Shown here piece after piece: positions 27,231 through 36,768 of a stretch of DNA of 64,000 bases. Source of the stretch: Acidobacteriota bacterium (GTDB taxonomy: Bacteria > Acidobacteriota > Terriglobia > UBA7540); assembly GCA_021817045.1 (NCBI GenBank), contig JAKAWG010000006.1, forward strand, positions 1-64,000, read 5' to 3'. Each line of letters starts with the position of its first letter. The stretch's first letter is position 1. The notes below the pieces were generated by a model. The model had not been told where the DNA came from, searched no databases, and saw only the letters and a list, made by a program, of their open reading frames with translations. The position numbers and the translations under genes are program-made.

Positions 27231-28058
27231 TCAGCTTGGCCCGGTCGCCTGACGGACGCGCCCAAAGCGCGTGAAATCGTATTCGGGATCAAGTTCGACC
27301 GTCCGCAGCCAGGCGTGCACGGCCTCGTGCAGTTCGCCCGTCTCGACGAAGCAGAAGCCGAGGGCGTGATGCACGAAAGCGCGCCGTGATTGATAAGCAA
27401 GCGCTTCGTTATACGCGGCCAGAGCGCCTCTCCAGTTCGCCAGATTAATGCATTGGTAGCCGCGCTCGCAAGCTCGAGCCCACGAGTCAAGTTTCGCGTC
27501 AGGCGGAGCCGAAACCGGCCATTCTGCCCTCAAGGCAAACAACTTGTTTGCGCACTCGCACAGGTTGTCTTGCGCCGGCGATTCGGAAAAGATTGCAACA
27601 GATTGAACCAAATCTCGAATGGCACGATTCAGGTCCGAGGCTCCGGGCTCCGGCAAATATAGCAGTTTCAAAGCGTTGCGATAGTATTCGCGGCTTTCAA
27701 GCAGCGATTCCGTCTTAATGAGAAATTCTTCGGCTTTGGCGTGCTCTGGATTCGCTTCCAGGGCGCGCCGGTAGCAGGCCGCGGCCTGTTCCAGTTGTCC
27801 GGTAGACCCGTAAGCGTTCCCCAATAAATAGTGCGACATGGGATTGGAGGGTTGGGCAGCAACGGAACGAGTCAGCGCTTCGATGGCCAGCGCGAGTTGT
27901 CGCGTCTCGAGATAGCAGAGCCCCAGTTGCTGCCAAGCTTCGCCGTTCATCGCGTCGTTCGTTGTGAGCGCGGTCAGGATTTCGATGGCGCGGAAAAAAT
28001 CCGCGCTGTTGATCGCGTCGCAGGCCTGTTCCAGTTCCCGGGAGAAGTGGCTTTGCAT
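27231..28058 (-). CDS. TPR-repeat protein
   Basis: 275 residues, no signal peptide. At least three tetratricopeptide units are visible: about 41-74 (AWQQLGLCYLETRQLALAIEA), 75-108 (HYLLGNAYGSTGQLEQAAACY) and, after a helical stretch, about 225-260 (HHALGFCFVETGELHEAVHAW). Such proteins are scaffolds. It lies 40 bp upstream of nothing it obviously serves: the aldo/keto reductase gene precedes it in the same direction with a 40-bp gap, so they may share a transcript. Confidence 0.8.
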   Translation of the reverse strand: MQSHFSRELEQACDAINSADFFRAIEILTALTTNDAMNGEAWQQLGLCYLETRQLALAIEALTRSVAAQPSNPMSHYLLGNAYGSTGQLEQAAACYRRALEANPEHAKAEEFLIKTESLLESREYYRNALKLLYLPEPGASDLNRAIRDLVQSVAIFSESPAQDNLCECANKLFALRAEWPVSAPPDAKLDSWARACERGYQCINLANWRGALAAYNEALAYQSRRAFVHHALGFCFVETGELHEAVHAWLRTVELDPEYDFTRFGRVRQATGPS

Positions 28059-28098
28059 TCGAATTCACACGTACCCTGGGCTCCGTTCGGGCCGGTTC

Positions 28099-29223
28099 TC
28101 ACTCACTGCCTGTCGCGAATGAGGCAAACAGGGCGCGGTACTGCTCCATGGTAAGCGGCGGCGTTGCTACGGTCGCAAGGTTTTCCATCACGTGTGCGGC
28201 GGTACTCATGCCGACAAGGGCGGACGTTACTCCCGGGCTCGACCGCACGAACTGCAACGCGCGCTGCGCATCCGTAGTGAGCCGGGCGAAGCGCGCCGCG
28301 AGGTTTTCTGGCAACCCGCTGGCAAGCTGCCCTTGAAGAAGGCTGGCGCTTGCAAACACCAGGAGCCCGCGGGCGGCGGCGGACTGCATAAAAGGGACGG
28401 ACCTGCCGTTAAGAGTCTGCGTGCGGCTCACGAGCGCCTCGGGCATCGCTAGATTCAGCGGGAGCTGCACGGCCCGGAAATGGTGATCGCTCCCGGCCGC
28501 TTCTTCCGCTGCGCGCAAAACTTCGTTCAAGTCCATGTGGTCCTTTGCTTCCGACCCGGCGCGGTAGGCGTTCCACGTGGCCGTGCCGTACGCCCGGATC
28601 TTGCCCGCCTCCACGGCTTCTTCCAACGCGGAAAAGGCGCTTTTGAGACGGCGGTAGAATTCCGCGCGCCCCACGCATCCCAATTGCGTTTCGGGATTAT
28701 GAACGTAATAGAGGTCGATGGTCTCAAGCCCCAGGTTTGACCGGCTCGTCTCAATCTGGCGCGCCAGGTATTTGGGCGTCATCACATGGCAACCGGCTGC
28801 TACGTCCTGCTCGGAAGCGAGCCCGGAGCGGATCACCTGATCGTAAAAATAGGCCGCAGCGTTCGCCGGCTGGCTGCCGTCGAAGCTGAGAAAGCCACCC
28901 TTAGTCGCCACGAAGATTTCATCACGGGGGATTTTCCCTTCCGCGACCAGCTCCGCGATAGCCGCTCCGACGGAACGTTCGCTTCGCTGATGACGGTAGT
29001 TGATCGCGGTGTCGATTACGTTGATGCCCTGTTCGATTGCCAGCGTGACCGACTTGCGGTAGTGGAGATCAGAAACGTCGCCTAGTTCTCCAAGGTAGGT
29101 TCCGACTCCCAAGGAGGATAGCCATAGGCTTTGAGCTCGCCGAAAATGACCCGGCAGACGGGATGCGAAGCGAGCCCGGTAGCGCGCAGTACCTTCTTCC
29201 GTTGCGTGGCCTGGAATCAGCAT
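28099..29223 (-). CDS. Aldo/keto reductase
   Basis: 374 residues, long for the family (about 310-340). TIM-barrel AKR features: the NVIDTAINYRHQRSERSVG segment with the active-site Asp and Tyr, Lys in IFVATKGG, and His in LYYVHNPE. These NADPH-dependent enzymes reduce aldehydes and ketones. The ATG at 29223 overlaps the UspA gene by seven bases and has AAGGGG close upstream, so the two are translationally linked. Order mntH, uspA, akr suggests a stress-related operon. Substrate unknown. Confidence 0.88.
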   Translation of the reverse strand: MLIPGHATEEGTARYRARFASRLPGHFRRAQSLWLSSLGVGTYLGELGDVSDLHYRKSVTLAIEQGINVIDTAINYRHQRSERSVGAAIAELVAEGKIPRDEIFVATKGGFLSFDGSQPANAAAYFYDQVIRSGLASEQDVAAGCHVMTPKYLARQIETSRSNLGLETIDLYYVHNPETQLGCVGRAEFYRRLKSAFSALEEAVEAGKIRAYGTATWNAYRAGSEAKDHMDLNEVLRAAEEAAGSDHHFRAVQLPLNLAMPEALVSRTQTLNGRSVPFMQSAAARGLLVFASASLLQGQLASGLPENLAARFARLTTDAQRALQFVRSSPGVTSALVGMSTAAHVMENLATVATPPLTMEQYRALFASFATGSE

Positions 29224-29687
29224 TGGTCCCCTTCATCGCGAGGCGCCAAAGGCGGCGAATCTTGTTCGCCAGCTCGCACCAAAAAGATAGGGGTGGCGGC
29301 AGCATGCCTCACCTTGGTAATAGTTGAGCCATAAATGACGTCGCTCAGCAGCCGGTGGCCGTGAATGGCCATCGCAATCAAGTCGCAATGCTCTTCGCGG
29401 GCCGCCTTCAGAATCTCGTCCGCTGGATTTCCGGCAGCGTGCCGAGCTCTCGCGGTGAATCCTTGACCGTGCAGGTCCGCCTGAATCCGATCGAGATAGG
29501 CGCGATCTTCGTGAATCTCTTCCGAATCCGCTAGGTTCAAGTCGCTTTGCCATTGGGCCTTCCAACCGGTCGAGACGTGCAGCAGCAGGATTTCCGCTCG
29601 CGTCAGCGCGGCGAGTTGGCGCACATAGGAAAGTAGAACCGCGTCCCTCGGACTGTGATCCAAGGCGACCAGAATCTTCTTAAACAT
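29217..29687 (-). CDS. Universal stress protein, UspA family
   Basis: 156 residues. The N-terminal strand FKKILVALDHSPRDAVLL carries the conserved Asp. The ATP-binding loop is present as IHGHRLLSDVIYGSTITKV (G-x-x, nine residues, G-S-T). ATP-binding Usp proteins act in survival under nutrient or oxidative stress. It lies 50 bp after mntH and overlaps the aldo/keto reductase by seven bases. Confidence 0.92.
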   Translation of the reverse strand: MFKKILVALDHSPRDAVLLSYVRQLAALTRAEILLLHVSTGWKAQWQSDLNLADSEEIHEDRAYLDRIQADLHGQGFTARARHAAGNPADEILKAAREEHCDLIAMAIHGHRLLSDVIYGSTITKVRHAAATPIFLVRAGEQDSPPLAPRDEGDQC

Positions 29688-29737
29688 AATGCAACCTCGA
29701 CCCCGATGCCAGCCTCCGCCGGCTCACTGCACCAGCG

Positions 29738-31066
29738 TCAAGTGAGGAAAATCAGCACCAAGAGATATGCGTTTAGAACGGCGATGAGCAAAGCGGCCAC
29801 CCACGCCAATCCTTTGATCATTGGCGAATTGGTGAATTCGCCCATGATTTTCCGGTCTCCCGTTATCACCACCAGCGGAAACACGGCAAAGGGCAACTGA
29901 AGGCTCAGCACAACCTGGCTGAGAATCAGTAGCCGCGCCGTCCCCGCCTTTCCGTAAAGCGCGACGACGATAATCGCTGGAACAATGGCCATGAGACGCG
30001 TCAGGAGGCGTCGCAGCCATGGCGCGAGCCGGATGCTCAAAAAGCCTTCCATCACCACCTGCCCCGCGAGCGTTCCCGTAAGCGTGGAGTTTTGGCCGGA
30101 GCAAAGCAGAGCCAGCGCGAAGAGCAGGCTTGCTGCCGGAACGCCCAGTAACGGCGAAAGGGTATGGTAGGCATCCTGGATTTCCGCCATGTGACGCATA
30201 CCATGGCGATAAAAGGTTGCCGCAGCCATGATGAGTATCGCCGCATTGATGAGAAACGCGAAATTCAATGCCACCAGGCAGTCGAGAAAATTATAGCGGA
30301 TGGCCGTCCGCACGCCGTCGGAGCTATGTTCAATGGCACGCGTTTGCACCAGAGAGGAGTGCAGGTAGAGGTTGTGGGGCATGACGGTAGCACCCAGAAT
30401 GCCGATGGAAATGTAAAGCATGTCGCGGTCAGTAAAAAGCTGGGGAGTGGGAAGCAGGCCGCCCAGGATGCCTCCCAGAGCGGGCTTAGCTACCAGAATC
30501 TCCACCAGATAGCACAGGCCGATCGTCCCGATGAGGACGAGCACCACGACTTCCAGGTACCGAAAGCCGCGATGCTGTAGATAGAGGATCGCAAGCACGT
30601 CGAAGGCCGTCAGGCAGACCCCCCACAGCAGCGGTATATGGAAGAGGAGGTTAAGGGCAATGGCGGACCCAATGACTTCGGCGAGGTCACAGGCAGCGAT
30701 GGCCACCTCGGCCAGCACCCATAGGACGATCGTCGTTCCGCGGGAATAGCGATCCCGGCACGCCTGCGCCAAGTCATGCTGCGCGACGATCCCGAGCCGC
30801 GCTGCGAGCGTTTGCAGCAGCACGGCGATTAAATTGGCGATGAGCAAGATAAAGAGCAGTCGATAAGCGAACTGTGAGCCGCCCGCAATGTCGGTGGCCC
30901 AGTTGCCTGGATCCATGTATCCGACCGCGACGAGAAAGCCTGGTCCGGAAAACGCTAGCAACTTTCTCCAGAATCCGGCCTCGGGCACCGTGATCGAGCG
31001 GTGGACTTCGGGCAAAGAAACTGTGGAGGCGCCATTTTCGACCGGGCTCGAGCGCGGAGAATTCAT
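29738..31066 (-). CDS. mntH: Nramp-family divalent metal/H+ symporter MntH
   Basis: 442 residues from the ATG at 31066, which has AAGG at normal spacing; a GTG nine codons earlier is the alternative. About eleven transmembrane segments. The TM1 metal motif DPGNW is in VAVGYMDPGNWATDI and the TM6 motif is MPHNLYLHSS, both complete for Mn2+/Fe2+ transport. First gene of an apparent mntH-uspA-akr operon. No MntR-like site could be picked out by eye. Confidence 0.93.
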   Translation of the reverse strand: MNSPRSSPVENGASTVSLPEVHRSITVPEAGFWRKLLAFSGPGFLVAVGYMDPGNWATDIAGGSQFAYRLLFILLIANLIAVLLQTLAARLGIVAQHDLAQACRDRYSRGTTIVLWVLAEVAIAACDLAEVIGSAIALNLLFHIPLLWGVCLTAFDVLAILYLQHRGFRYLEVVVLVLIGTIGLCYLVEILVAKPALGGILGGLLPTPQLFTDRDMLYISIGILGATVMPHNLYLHSSLVQTRAIEHSSDGVRTAIRYNFLDCLVALNFAFLINAAILIMAAATFYRHGMRHMAEIQDAYHTLSPLLGVPAASLLFALALLCSGQNSTLTGTLAGQVVMEGFLSIRLAPWLRRLLTRLMAIVPAIIVVALYGKAGTARLLILSQVVLSLQLPFAVFPLVVITGDRKIMGEFTNSPMIKGLAWVAALLIAVLNAYLLVLIFLT

Positions 31067-31163
31067 CTGGCTGGCCTTAATTTTTACCTTCACATCGAAT
31101 CATAGTCTGCTTCTTTTCTGCAACCGGCCATAGATCCGGCTTAATGGTAAAATAACAAATACC

Positions 31164-31739
31164 TTGAAGAACTCGAAGCTGCCCTTGATCTTGGTCGTAG
31201 CAATAGGGGTGGCGGGATGCCGAACGCACCAGCCGCAGGTTCGATTGGTGTATACGGAGATGGCTCCAACGAACTCTGTTGTCCTTCCTGCGGGACCTCC
31301 CGAGGTCTTGGTGGTTGCAAAGCCTGCTCCGCCGGTACAAGCCGAAGTTTCGCCGCGGCAGGCGCACGCCTCCAACCCGGTGCCGGAGACGGTCCGGCGT
31401 CGTGAGCGGCGACCAATCCAGGCACGGAAATCCGGGCCGCTTGCGGAACCGGCGCAGCCGAATGTCGCGGACTCGCCTCCGGCGCTTGAACCCGTTCGCA
31501 GTCTCCAGCAGCAAATCAGCCTCGAAGAGAGTATCCTGTCTCTTAGGTCGGCGGTGAGAGTCCGTATTCAGCGATTGGCACGGCAGCAGCTTTCAAGCGC
31601 GGACCAGAAGGCTCTCGACGACGCCAGGGTTTTTCTATCGCAAACCGACCAAGCCATAAAGGATGGGAATCTTCAAGAGTCCATGAACTTGGTACATAAA
31701 GCTGACCTCCTGGTAGCTGCCATCGAACGACGCCAATAG
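31164..31739 (+). CDS. Lipoprotein with C-terminal coiled helix, unknown
   Basis: 191 residues from a TTG. A lipobox is present: PLILVVAIGVAGC with Cys19. After a Pro-rich middle (50-110) the last 80 residues are helical (SLEESILSLRSAVRVRIQRL and on). Its arrangement is like outer-membrane lipoproteins that tether a helical domain. No known family. Divergent from mntH. Confidence 0.65.
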   Translation: MKNSKLPLILVVAIGVAGCRTHQPQVRLVYTEMAPTNSVVLPAGPPEVLVVAKPAPPVQAEVSPRQAHASNPVPETVRRRERRPIQARKSGPLAEPAQPNVADSPPALEPVRSLQQQISLEESILSLRSAVRVRIQRLARQQLSSADQKALDDARVFLSQTDQAIKDGNLQESMNLVHKADLLVAAIERRQ

Positions 31740-31833
31740 AAGCGCAATTCCCAAATAGTTAACTTGGCTGGAACCTTTTCGGGCTCGCCTGAATCCAAAT
31801 AAATGGGAGAGGCGATGGGGAGGGGCTGCGTTT

Positions 31834-32145
31834 ATGGTCCAGGTATTTACTTATGAGATAACAAAGCTACTGCTGGTTGTTCTGGGACTGGTTTATGTTG
31901 GCTCCGTTCTTTCGGGCTATTCCCTGGAGGGCTCGCACGGGCAATTGCGATTTGATCCCGCCGCCCCGGTCCATTCAAGCCAGCGTCTGCTGGTTTGGAC
32001 CGGGATCAAAATCCTAGGTGCGGTAATTCGCTTCGTGCGATCAATGCTAAACGAGCTTTTTGCCGCTTCAGCCGAGGTCGGATCGTGGGTGGTTGATCAG
32101 TTCGGCCCCAAGGTACAACGGGAAGTTCGCTCGCGCTTCCTATGA
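31834..32145 (+). CDS. Small membrane protein, unknown
   Basis: 103 residues with one clear hydrophobic segment at about 9-28 (TKLLLVVLGLVYVGSVLSGY). The rest is polar with an amphipathic helix. It lies between a lipoprotein and the tat genes in the same direction. No family recognised; lower confidence because of its size. Confidence 0.5.
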   Translation: MVQVFTYEITKLLLVVLGLVYVGSVLSGYSLEGSHGQLRFDPAAPVHSSQRLLVWTGIKILGAVIRFVRSMLNELFAASAEVGSWVVDQFGPKVQREVRSRFL

Positions 32146-32282
32146 CCTGTTTTTGTTATTAGCTTGCCCCTCATTTTGCCGCCACGCCCCGGCGGCGCCT
32201 TTAAGCGCCTTCGGTTGACCAGCGATTAACGCACCTTGACAATTCCCCTAACGTCCTCCTATCATCACCAAAGAGGTCTAAC

Positions 32283-32594
32283 GTGTTCGGTGCCGGATTT
32301 GAGGAAATCGGCTTCGTCCTGTTCATTGCCTTTCTACTGTTCGGGCCGAAAAAGCTCCCGGAAATCGCTCGCACGCTAGGTAAAGGGTTAAGCGAATTAC
32401 GCCGGGCGCGTGACGAGCTGAAGTTCTCGCTAGAGGAAGAACTCAGAACCCTCGACGCAGAGCGGCATCAACTGGCGGAGGATGTCAGCAAAACTCTGGA
32501 CATCGACCGGTATCAGATAGAAGATTCGGCCGAAGAAATCCCCGCTTATGGCCACCACACTACCGAACCCACCGTCGAAGAACACAAACCCTGA
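32283..32594 (+). CDS. tatB: Twin-arginine translocase subunit TatB/TatA type
   Basis: 103 residues from GTG with AGAGG upstream. N-terminal helix FEEIGFVLFIAFLLFG, then the hinge FGPKKLPEIARTLGKGL and a charged amphipathic helix: the TatA/B pattern. The conserved Glu at position 8 and the long charged tail point to TatB. It overlaps tatC by 47 bp. With TatC it forms the receptor for folded proteins with an RR signal. The GH3 enzyme in this window has such a signal. Confidence 0.9.
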   Translation: MFGAGFEEIGFVLFIAFLLFGPKKLPEIARTLGKGLSELRRARDELKFSLEEELRTLDAERHQLAEDVSKTLDIDRYQIEDSAEEIPAYGHHTTEPTVEEHKP

Positions 32595-33351
32595 GGAAGA
32601 ACTCAACGGCAAGCAGATGTCGTTCCTCGAGCACCTCGAGGAGCTACGTCAGCGGCTGATGCACAGCATCATCGGCATCGTGGCGGCGGCGGGCGTTTGC
32701 TTTGCCTTTCACCAGCGTATCTACGACTTCCTGGCCCAGCCGATTACGGGCACTTTGGCCCGGCTTCATCTTCACGCTTCCCTTGTGTACATCAACCCGG
32801 TTGATCCGTTTAATCTCTACATCAAGATCTCGTTGCTCGCCGGACTTTTTGTTGCCTGTCCCTACGTGCTTTACCAGATCTGGCTTTTTATTTCACCCGG
32901 GCTCTACCGGCACGAGAAGCGTTATATCTGGCCTTTCGTTCTGCTCACCAGCAGCCTCTTTATTGCCGGAGGCTTTTTCGCATGGCGCTTTGCCTTTCCC
33001 GCGGCGCTGGAATTTCTGGTCCGTTTCGGAGACAAGTTCACACCGATGATCGAGATCAACGAATACCTCGATCTTGCACTTCAGGTGATCGTGGCTGTGG
33101 GGTTGATCTTCGAGTTGCCGGTAGTCATCATGGTTCTTTCGTTCTTTGGCATCGTGACGCCCCGCTTTCTGTGGAAAAATCTCCGCTATGCAATTCTGAT
33201 AACGGCGGTTCTGGCGGCGGCCATTATCCCCTCAAACGATCTGGCTTCCATTTTTATCGTCTGGATTCCGCTGGTGGCCCTGTACCTGCTAAGCATCCTG
33301 CTCTCCTGGCTGGTCTGGCTGCGACGCAAGAAGAAGGCTCAAATGGCCTGA
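32548..33351 (+). CDS. tatC: Twin-arginine translocase subunit TatC
   Basis: 267 residues, six transmembrane helices. N-terminal SFLEHLEELRQRL is the receptor motif for the RR signal, and the loop LFISPGLYRHEKR with its conserved Glu is typical. The ATG at 32548 overlaps tatB; an ATG at 32617 (MSFLEHLEE) is an equally good start. The gene forms a pair with tatB. Confidence 0.93.
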   Translation: MATTLPNPPSKNTNPEEELNGKQMSFLEHLEELRQRLMHSIIGIVAAAGVCFAFHQRIYDFLAQPITGTLARLHLHASLVYINPVDPFNLYIKISLLAGLFVACPYVLYQIWLFISPGLYRHEKRYIWPFVLLTSSLFIAGGFFAWRFAFPAALEFLVRFGDKFTPMIEINEYLDLALQVIVAVGLIFELPVVIMVLSFFGIVTPRFLWKNLRYAILITAVLAAAIIPSNDLASIFIVWIPLVALYLLSILLSWLVWLRRKKKAQMA

Positions 33352-33374
33352 ATCTGCGTCTGTTGATCCATTTC

Positions 33375-34316
33375 ATGAACAAACGTCTAGAAAGCTGGCG
33401 AGTGCTTGCCGCTTACTTCATCCTTTTCACCTGCGCGAGCGCTGCGTGTGCGCGCTCCGGAACAGGCGACTCCTTTAGCGGGGCGGAAGCTTTCGCCTAC
33501 CTCCGGCGCGTGGTGGCGTTTGGCCCGCGGCCCCCAGGCTCGGCCGCTCTCGCTGCCTGCCGCCGGTGGGTAGTCCATGAATTGCAGCTTGATGGGTGCA
33601 AGGTCGAGCTCGATCCGTTCGTTGCTTCAACACCGGATGGCGAAATCCGCATGGTGAATATCATCGCCAAAATTCCCGGCTCAAGCCCTTCCGTCATCAT
33701 GCTGGCGGGGCATTACGACACGAAGCTTGAAAAGCATTTTCGCTTCGTCGGCGCCAACGATGGCGGCTCAAGCACGGCGTTTCTGCTGGAGATGGCACGT
33801 GTACTTGGAAAGCAGAAACAGCGGGACACAATCTGGTTGGTCTTTTTTGATGGCGAAGAGGCAATTCGTTCCTGGTCGGCTACGGACGGAACCTATGGCA
33901 GCCGGCAGCTTGCGGCAAAGCTTACGTCTTCGGGTGAGCTCAGCCGAATTCGAGCCATGATCTTGGTGGATATGATTGCAGGAAAGCACCTCGAAATTCA
34001 TCCTGACGCGGCTTCAACGCAGTGGCTTACCAAGTTGGTATTCCGTACGGCGCGGAGGCTGGGCTACGAAAAGTATTTTGCCAACAATCAGCCCACGGCG
34101 CTCGGAGATGACCACACGGCTTTCGTAAACGACGGCGTTTCCGCAGTGGATATCCTTGGTCCGGTCGGCCCGGTCGAGCTCGGTGACTTTTTTGGAATTG
34201 ATTGGCACACCGCCGAAGACACTCTCGAACATTGCAGCCCCCACAGCCTGGAAATCGTGGGGCGCGTGGTGACTGCCGTGCTCGACGAGATCGAGCATTC
34301 TTCCGGTTCGCACTGA
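33375..34316 (+). CDS. M28-family zinc peptidase / glutaminyl-cyclase-like
   Basis: 313 residues from the ATG at 33375; the frame is open much further up but that part overlaps tatC. A signal peptide with possible lipobox (LFTC) at 1-25. M28 metal residues: H113 in AGHYDTK, D129 in GANDGGSS, E161/E162 in FFDGEEA, and H247 in ALGDDHTAF. The spacing and the FDGEEA-SWS pattern resemble secreted glutaminyl-peptide cyclotransferases as well as aminopeptidases. It is 24 bp downstream of tatC. Which of the two reactions it performs is open. Confidence 0.83.
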   Translation: MNKRLESWRVLAAYFILFTCASAACARSGTGDSFSGAEAFAYLRRVVAFGPRPPGSAALAACRRWVVHELQLDGCKVELDPFVASTPDGEIRMVNIIAKIPGSSPSVIMLAGHYDTKLEKHFRFVGANDGGSSTAFLLEMARVLGKQKQRDTIWLVFFDGEEAIRSWSATDGTYGSRQLAAKLTSSGELSRIRAMILVDMIAGKHLEIHPDAASTQWLTKLVFRTARRLGYEKYFANNQPTALGDDHTAFVNDGVSAVDILGPVGPVELGDFFGIDWHTAEDTLEHCSPHSLEIVGRVVTAVLDEIEHSSGSH

Positions 34317-34346
34317 CCGTCATACTCCCGCGCGCCTCGAGGGCCC

Positions 34347-35972
34347 CTATCGGGCATGAGCTTCGGGCACCGTATCCGGCCGGAAATAGACGCCGGTTTG
34401 CAGGGAAACGTAGGAGTGCTGTGGGGGCTCAGAATCATTACGGAGCGGAGCGTCGGCGCGATAGTGTACGCCACGGCTCTCTTTTCGCGCTAAAGCACAG
34501 CGGGTGATGAGGCGGGCCACTTCCAGGAGATTCCAAGTTTCAACGTAGGATCTGTCGGCGCGCGCGCGGTCAGGCCAGCGGATCGCGTTCAGCCGCTCGG
34601 CGGCCAGCTTGAGCTTCCGCTCGTCGCGGATGACGCCCACCTGGTCCCACATGAGGTTGCGAACGTCGCGAGCCACGGATTCGAGCTGCGCGCGCTCGGG
34701 AGCCGTAACCGAGCCGGCGAAATCCGCACCGGCGGAAGACGGCGGAGGCTCCCGCCGCGCGCTTAGTTTCCGGCCGGCGATCATAGCGGCAGCGGCGTGC
34801 GTCCCATAGATGAGGCCTTCCAGGAGTGCATTGTTTGCGAGCCGGCTCGCGCCATGCAAGCCGGTGGTTGCGGTCTCGCCGGCGGCGTAAAGTCCTTCGA
34901 GTGTGGTCGCGCCGTGCAGATCGGTTGCCACCCCGCCGACTGCAAAATGGGCGGCCGGACGCACCGGTACCAGGTCTGAGGCTATGTCGATGTTGCTCTC
35001 CAGGCAGGCAGCATAAACATCCGGAAAGCGAAGTTTAACCTCGCCTTCGTGGAGTTCTGTGAGGTCCAGGTAAACAAAGCTGCCGCGGCTTCGCTGGATT
35101 TCAGTGATAATGGCGCGTGAAACGACATCGGGCGGGGCCAGCTCGCCCGCTTCGTGGTACCTTGGCATGAAGCGGTCGAGTTCGAGGTTGCGGAGCTTTG
35201 CGCCTCTTTCCCGCAATGCCTCCGGAAGCACGACACGCGAACCACTGGCGGCTGGAAGAACGGTGGGATAAAACTGGATGAACTCCATGTCGGCTAGCAA
35301 AGCGCCAGCCCGGTAGGCCAGTGCTACGCCGGCACCGCAGGCCCCGGGAGGGTTCGTGGTTTCCGCATAAACCTGGCCCAACCCGCCCGTCGCCAGTAGC
35401 ACCGCCGCGGCGCGAACCTTCCTGATCTGGCCGCTACTCTCATCGAGACAAGTCGCTCCACGCACGCAGCCACCCTGCACATGCAACTCGATCACCGTGC
35501 AATGACGCTTCGTGTGCAATGACTTGAGCGAGTTTGCCTTGGCCGTGAGTACCCGCAGGATTTCGCTGCCAATTGATCCTCCTCGCGCGCGCACGACGTT
35601 CGGCTGGCCGCGGGACGCAGTGGAGTGCTGCCTGAACTCGAAAGGAACTCCCCATTCGGCAAGCCGGCGAATTTCAAGCGCACCCTCTTCCACCAGAACC
35701 CGCACCGCCTCTTCACGGCACAGGCCGTCCCCTGCGCGAAGCGTCTCCCGGAAATGGAGGGTCATATCCTCCGTGTCTTCGCCCATGGCCACGGCAATGC
35801 CGCCGCGGGCATGATAGGTGGTGGATTGGGAGGTTGTTCCTTTCGACAGCAGGAGCACCGATCCGGCGCGCGCCAGCTCGATGGCAGCGCGCAGGCCAGC
35901 CACGCCACCGCCCACAACCAAAAAATCAGCCACCGACTCGCGGCTCGCTCCCTTCATGGCGTCAACCATCAT
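34347..35972 (-). CDS. nadB: L-aspartate oxidase
   Basis: 541 residues from the ATG at 35972, which has GGGGG about eight bases upstream and gives normal length; the frame is open 63 codons more. It oxidises L-aspartate to iminoaspartate, the first step of NAD synthesis. FAD-binding VVGGGVAGLRAA, the family motif HARGGIAVAMGEDTEDM, and the FAVGGVATDLHGATTLEGLY region with its Arg/His site are present. A C-terminal helical domain (about 430-520) completes it. nadA and nadC are not adjacent. Confidence 0.93.
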   Translation of the reverse strand: MMVDAMKGASRESVADFLVVGGGVAGLRAAIELARAGSVLLLSKGTTSQSTTYHARGGIAVAMGEDTEDMTLHFRETLRAGDGLCREEAVRVLVEEGALEIRRLAEWGVPFEFRQHSTASRGQPNVVRARGGSIGSEILRVLTAKANSLKSLHTKRHCTVIELHVQGGCVRGATCLDESSGQIRKVRAAAVLLATGGLGQVYAETTNPPGACGAGVALAYRAGALLADMEFIQFYPTVLPAASGSRVVLPEALRERGAKLRNLELDRFMPRYHEAGELAPPDVVSRAIITEIQRSRGSFVYLDLTELHEGEVKLRFPDVYAACLESNIDIASDLVPVRPAAHFAVGGVATDLHGATTLEGLYAAGETATTGLHGASRLANNALLEGLIYGTHAAAAMIAGRKLSARREPPPSSAGADFAGSVTAPERAQLESVARDVRNLMWDQVGVIRDERKLKLAAERLNAIRWPDRARADRSYVETWNLLEVARLITRCALARKESRGVHYRADAPLRNDSEPPQHSYVSLQTGVYFRPDTVPEAHAR

Positions 35973-36100
35973 AGGCTCGGCCCCCAGGCACCGCAACGCT
36001 CCCGCCGCAACAGCCGCCAGAGGAAGGCCGCATGCCTCGTGCAGCACCGCTTTACGAGCTCGGACAAGCACGAAGGAGTCCCAAATACGTACAGATGCGG

Positions 36101-36610
36101 CTATTGGGTTTGCCGACAGGCTTTGGTAAGCGCTTCCCGGGCCAATGAATACCCAGGGCATATTTGTAGCGCGGCCTCAAAGTGGTGGCGGGCTTTGGCG
36201 TAAAGCCCCTTGGCCATATAGGCCCGCCCGAGATTGTAGTGGGGGTAGTGATACGATTCATAGCGCCGGCTCTGCAATGCCTGCTCGAGCCAGGAAAGGG
36301 CCTCGTCGTACTGGCCGCGCTCGATGAGATAGGCGCCGATGTCATTGTATGGATTTCCGAACTCAGGATCTAACTGGATAGCTTTCTTGCACTCTTCGAT
36401 CGCTTCGTCCAACTTTCCCTGGAAGTGATAGGTCCAGCCGAGGAAGGTATAAGCCTCAGCGGTGGGATGAAGCTTGAGCGAGCGTTTGTAAAGTTCGACC
36501 GCCATATCGTATTCGCCGCCCATTTGATATTGGTAGGCCTCTTTCAGCAGATTCCATGCCGCCTGGTGATGCTCGCCCTGCACAGCGCCTCCTACGCTGA
36601 ACGACTCCAT
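36101..36610 (-). CDS. TPR-repeat protein
   Basis: 169 residues from the ATG at 36610; 54 more codons upstream lack family features. About three TPR units: AYTFLGWTYHFQGKLDEAIE, PYNDIGAYLIERGQYDEALS and PHYNLGRAYMAKGLYAKARH, all with consensus W/G/Y-A positions. Scaffold role likely. It is 130 bp upstream of nadB in the same direction. Confidence 0.8.
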   Translation of the reverse strand: MESFSVGGAVQGEHHQAAWNLLKEAYQYQMGGEYDMAVELYKRSLKLHPTAEAYTFLGWTYHFQGKLDEAIEECKKAIQLDPEFGNPYNDIGAYLIERGQYDEALSWLEQALQSRRYESYHYPHYNLGRAYMAKGLYAKARHHFEAALQICPGYSLAREALTKACRQTQ

Positions 36611-36768
36611 GAGTCTTAGATACACGGTCGCACGGGCGAAGGTCAAGCGCAATCTCGTCGGAAAAGACTTGGCGCAGGAGTATTGAATGTGGAGCTCGCG
36701 GTTAGCAAGAAGAAGCTCTTTGTCGCGAGCGCAAAGACTTACCTTGGGACCTCCCCTGAATGGCCCCC

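Noticed and set aside
32982-33374. Upstream extension of the M28 peptidase frame into tatC
   Set aside because: The extension overlaps tatC for most of its length and lacks a signal peptide; the ATG at 33375 gives a normal export signal.
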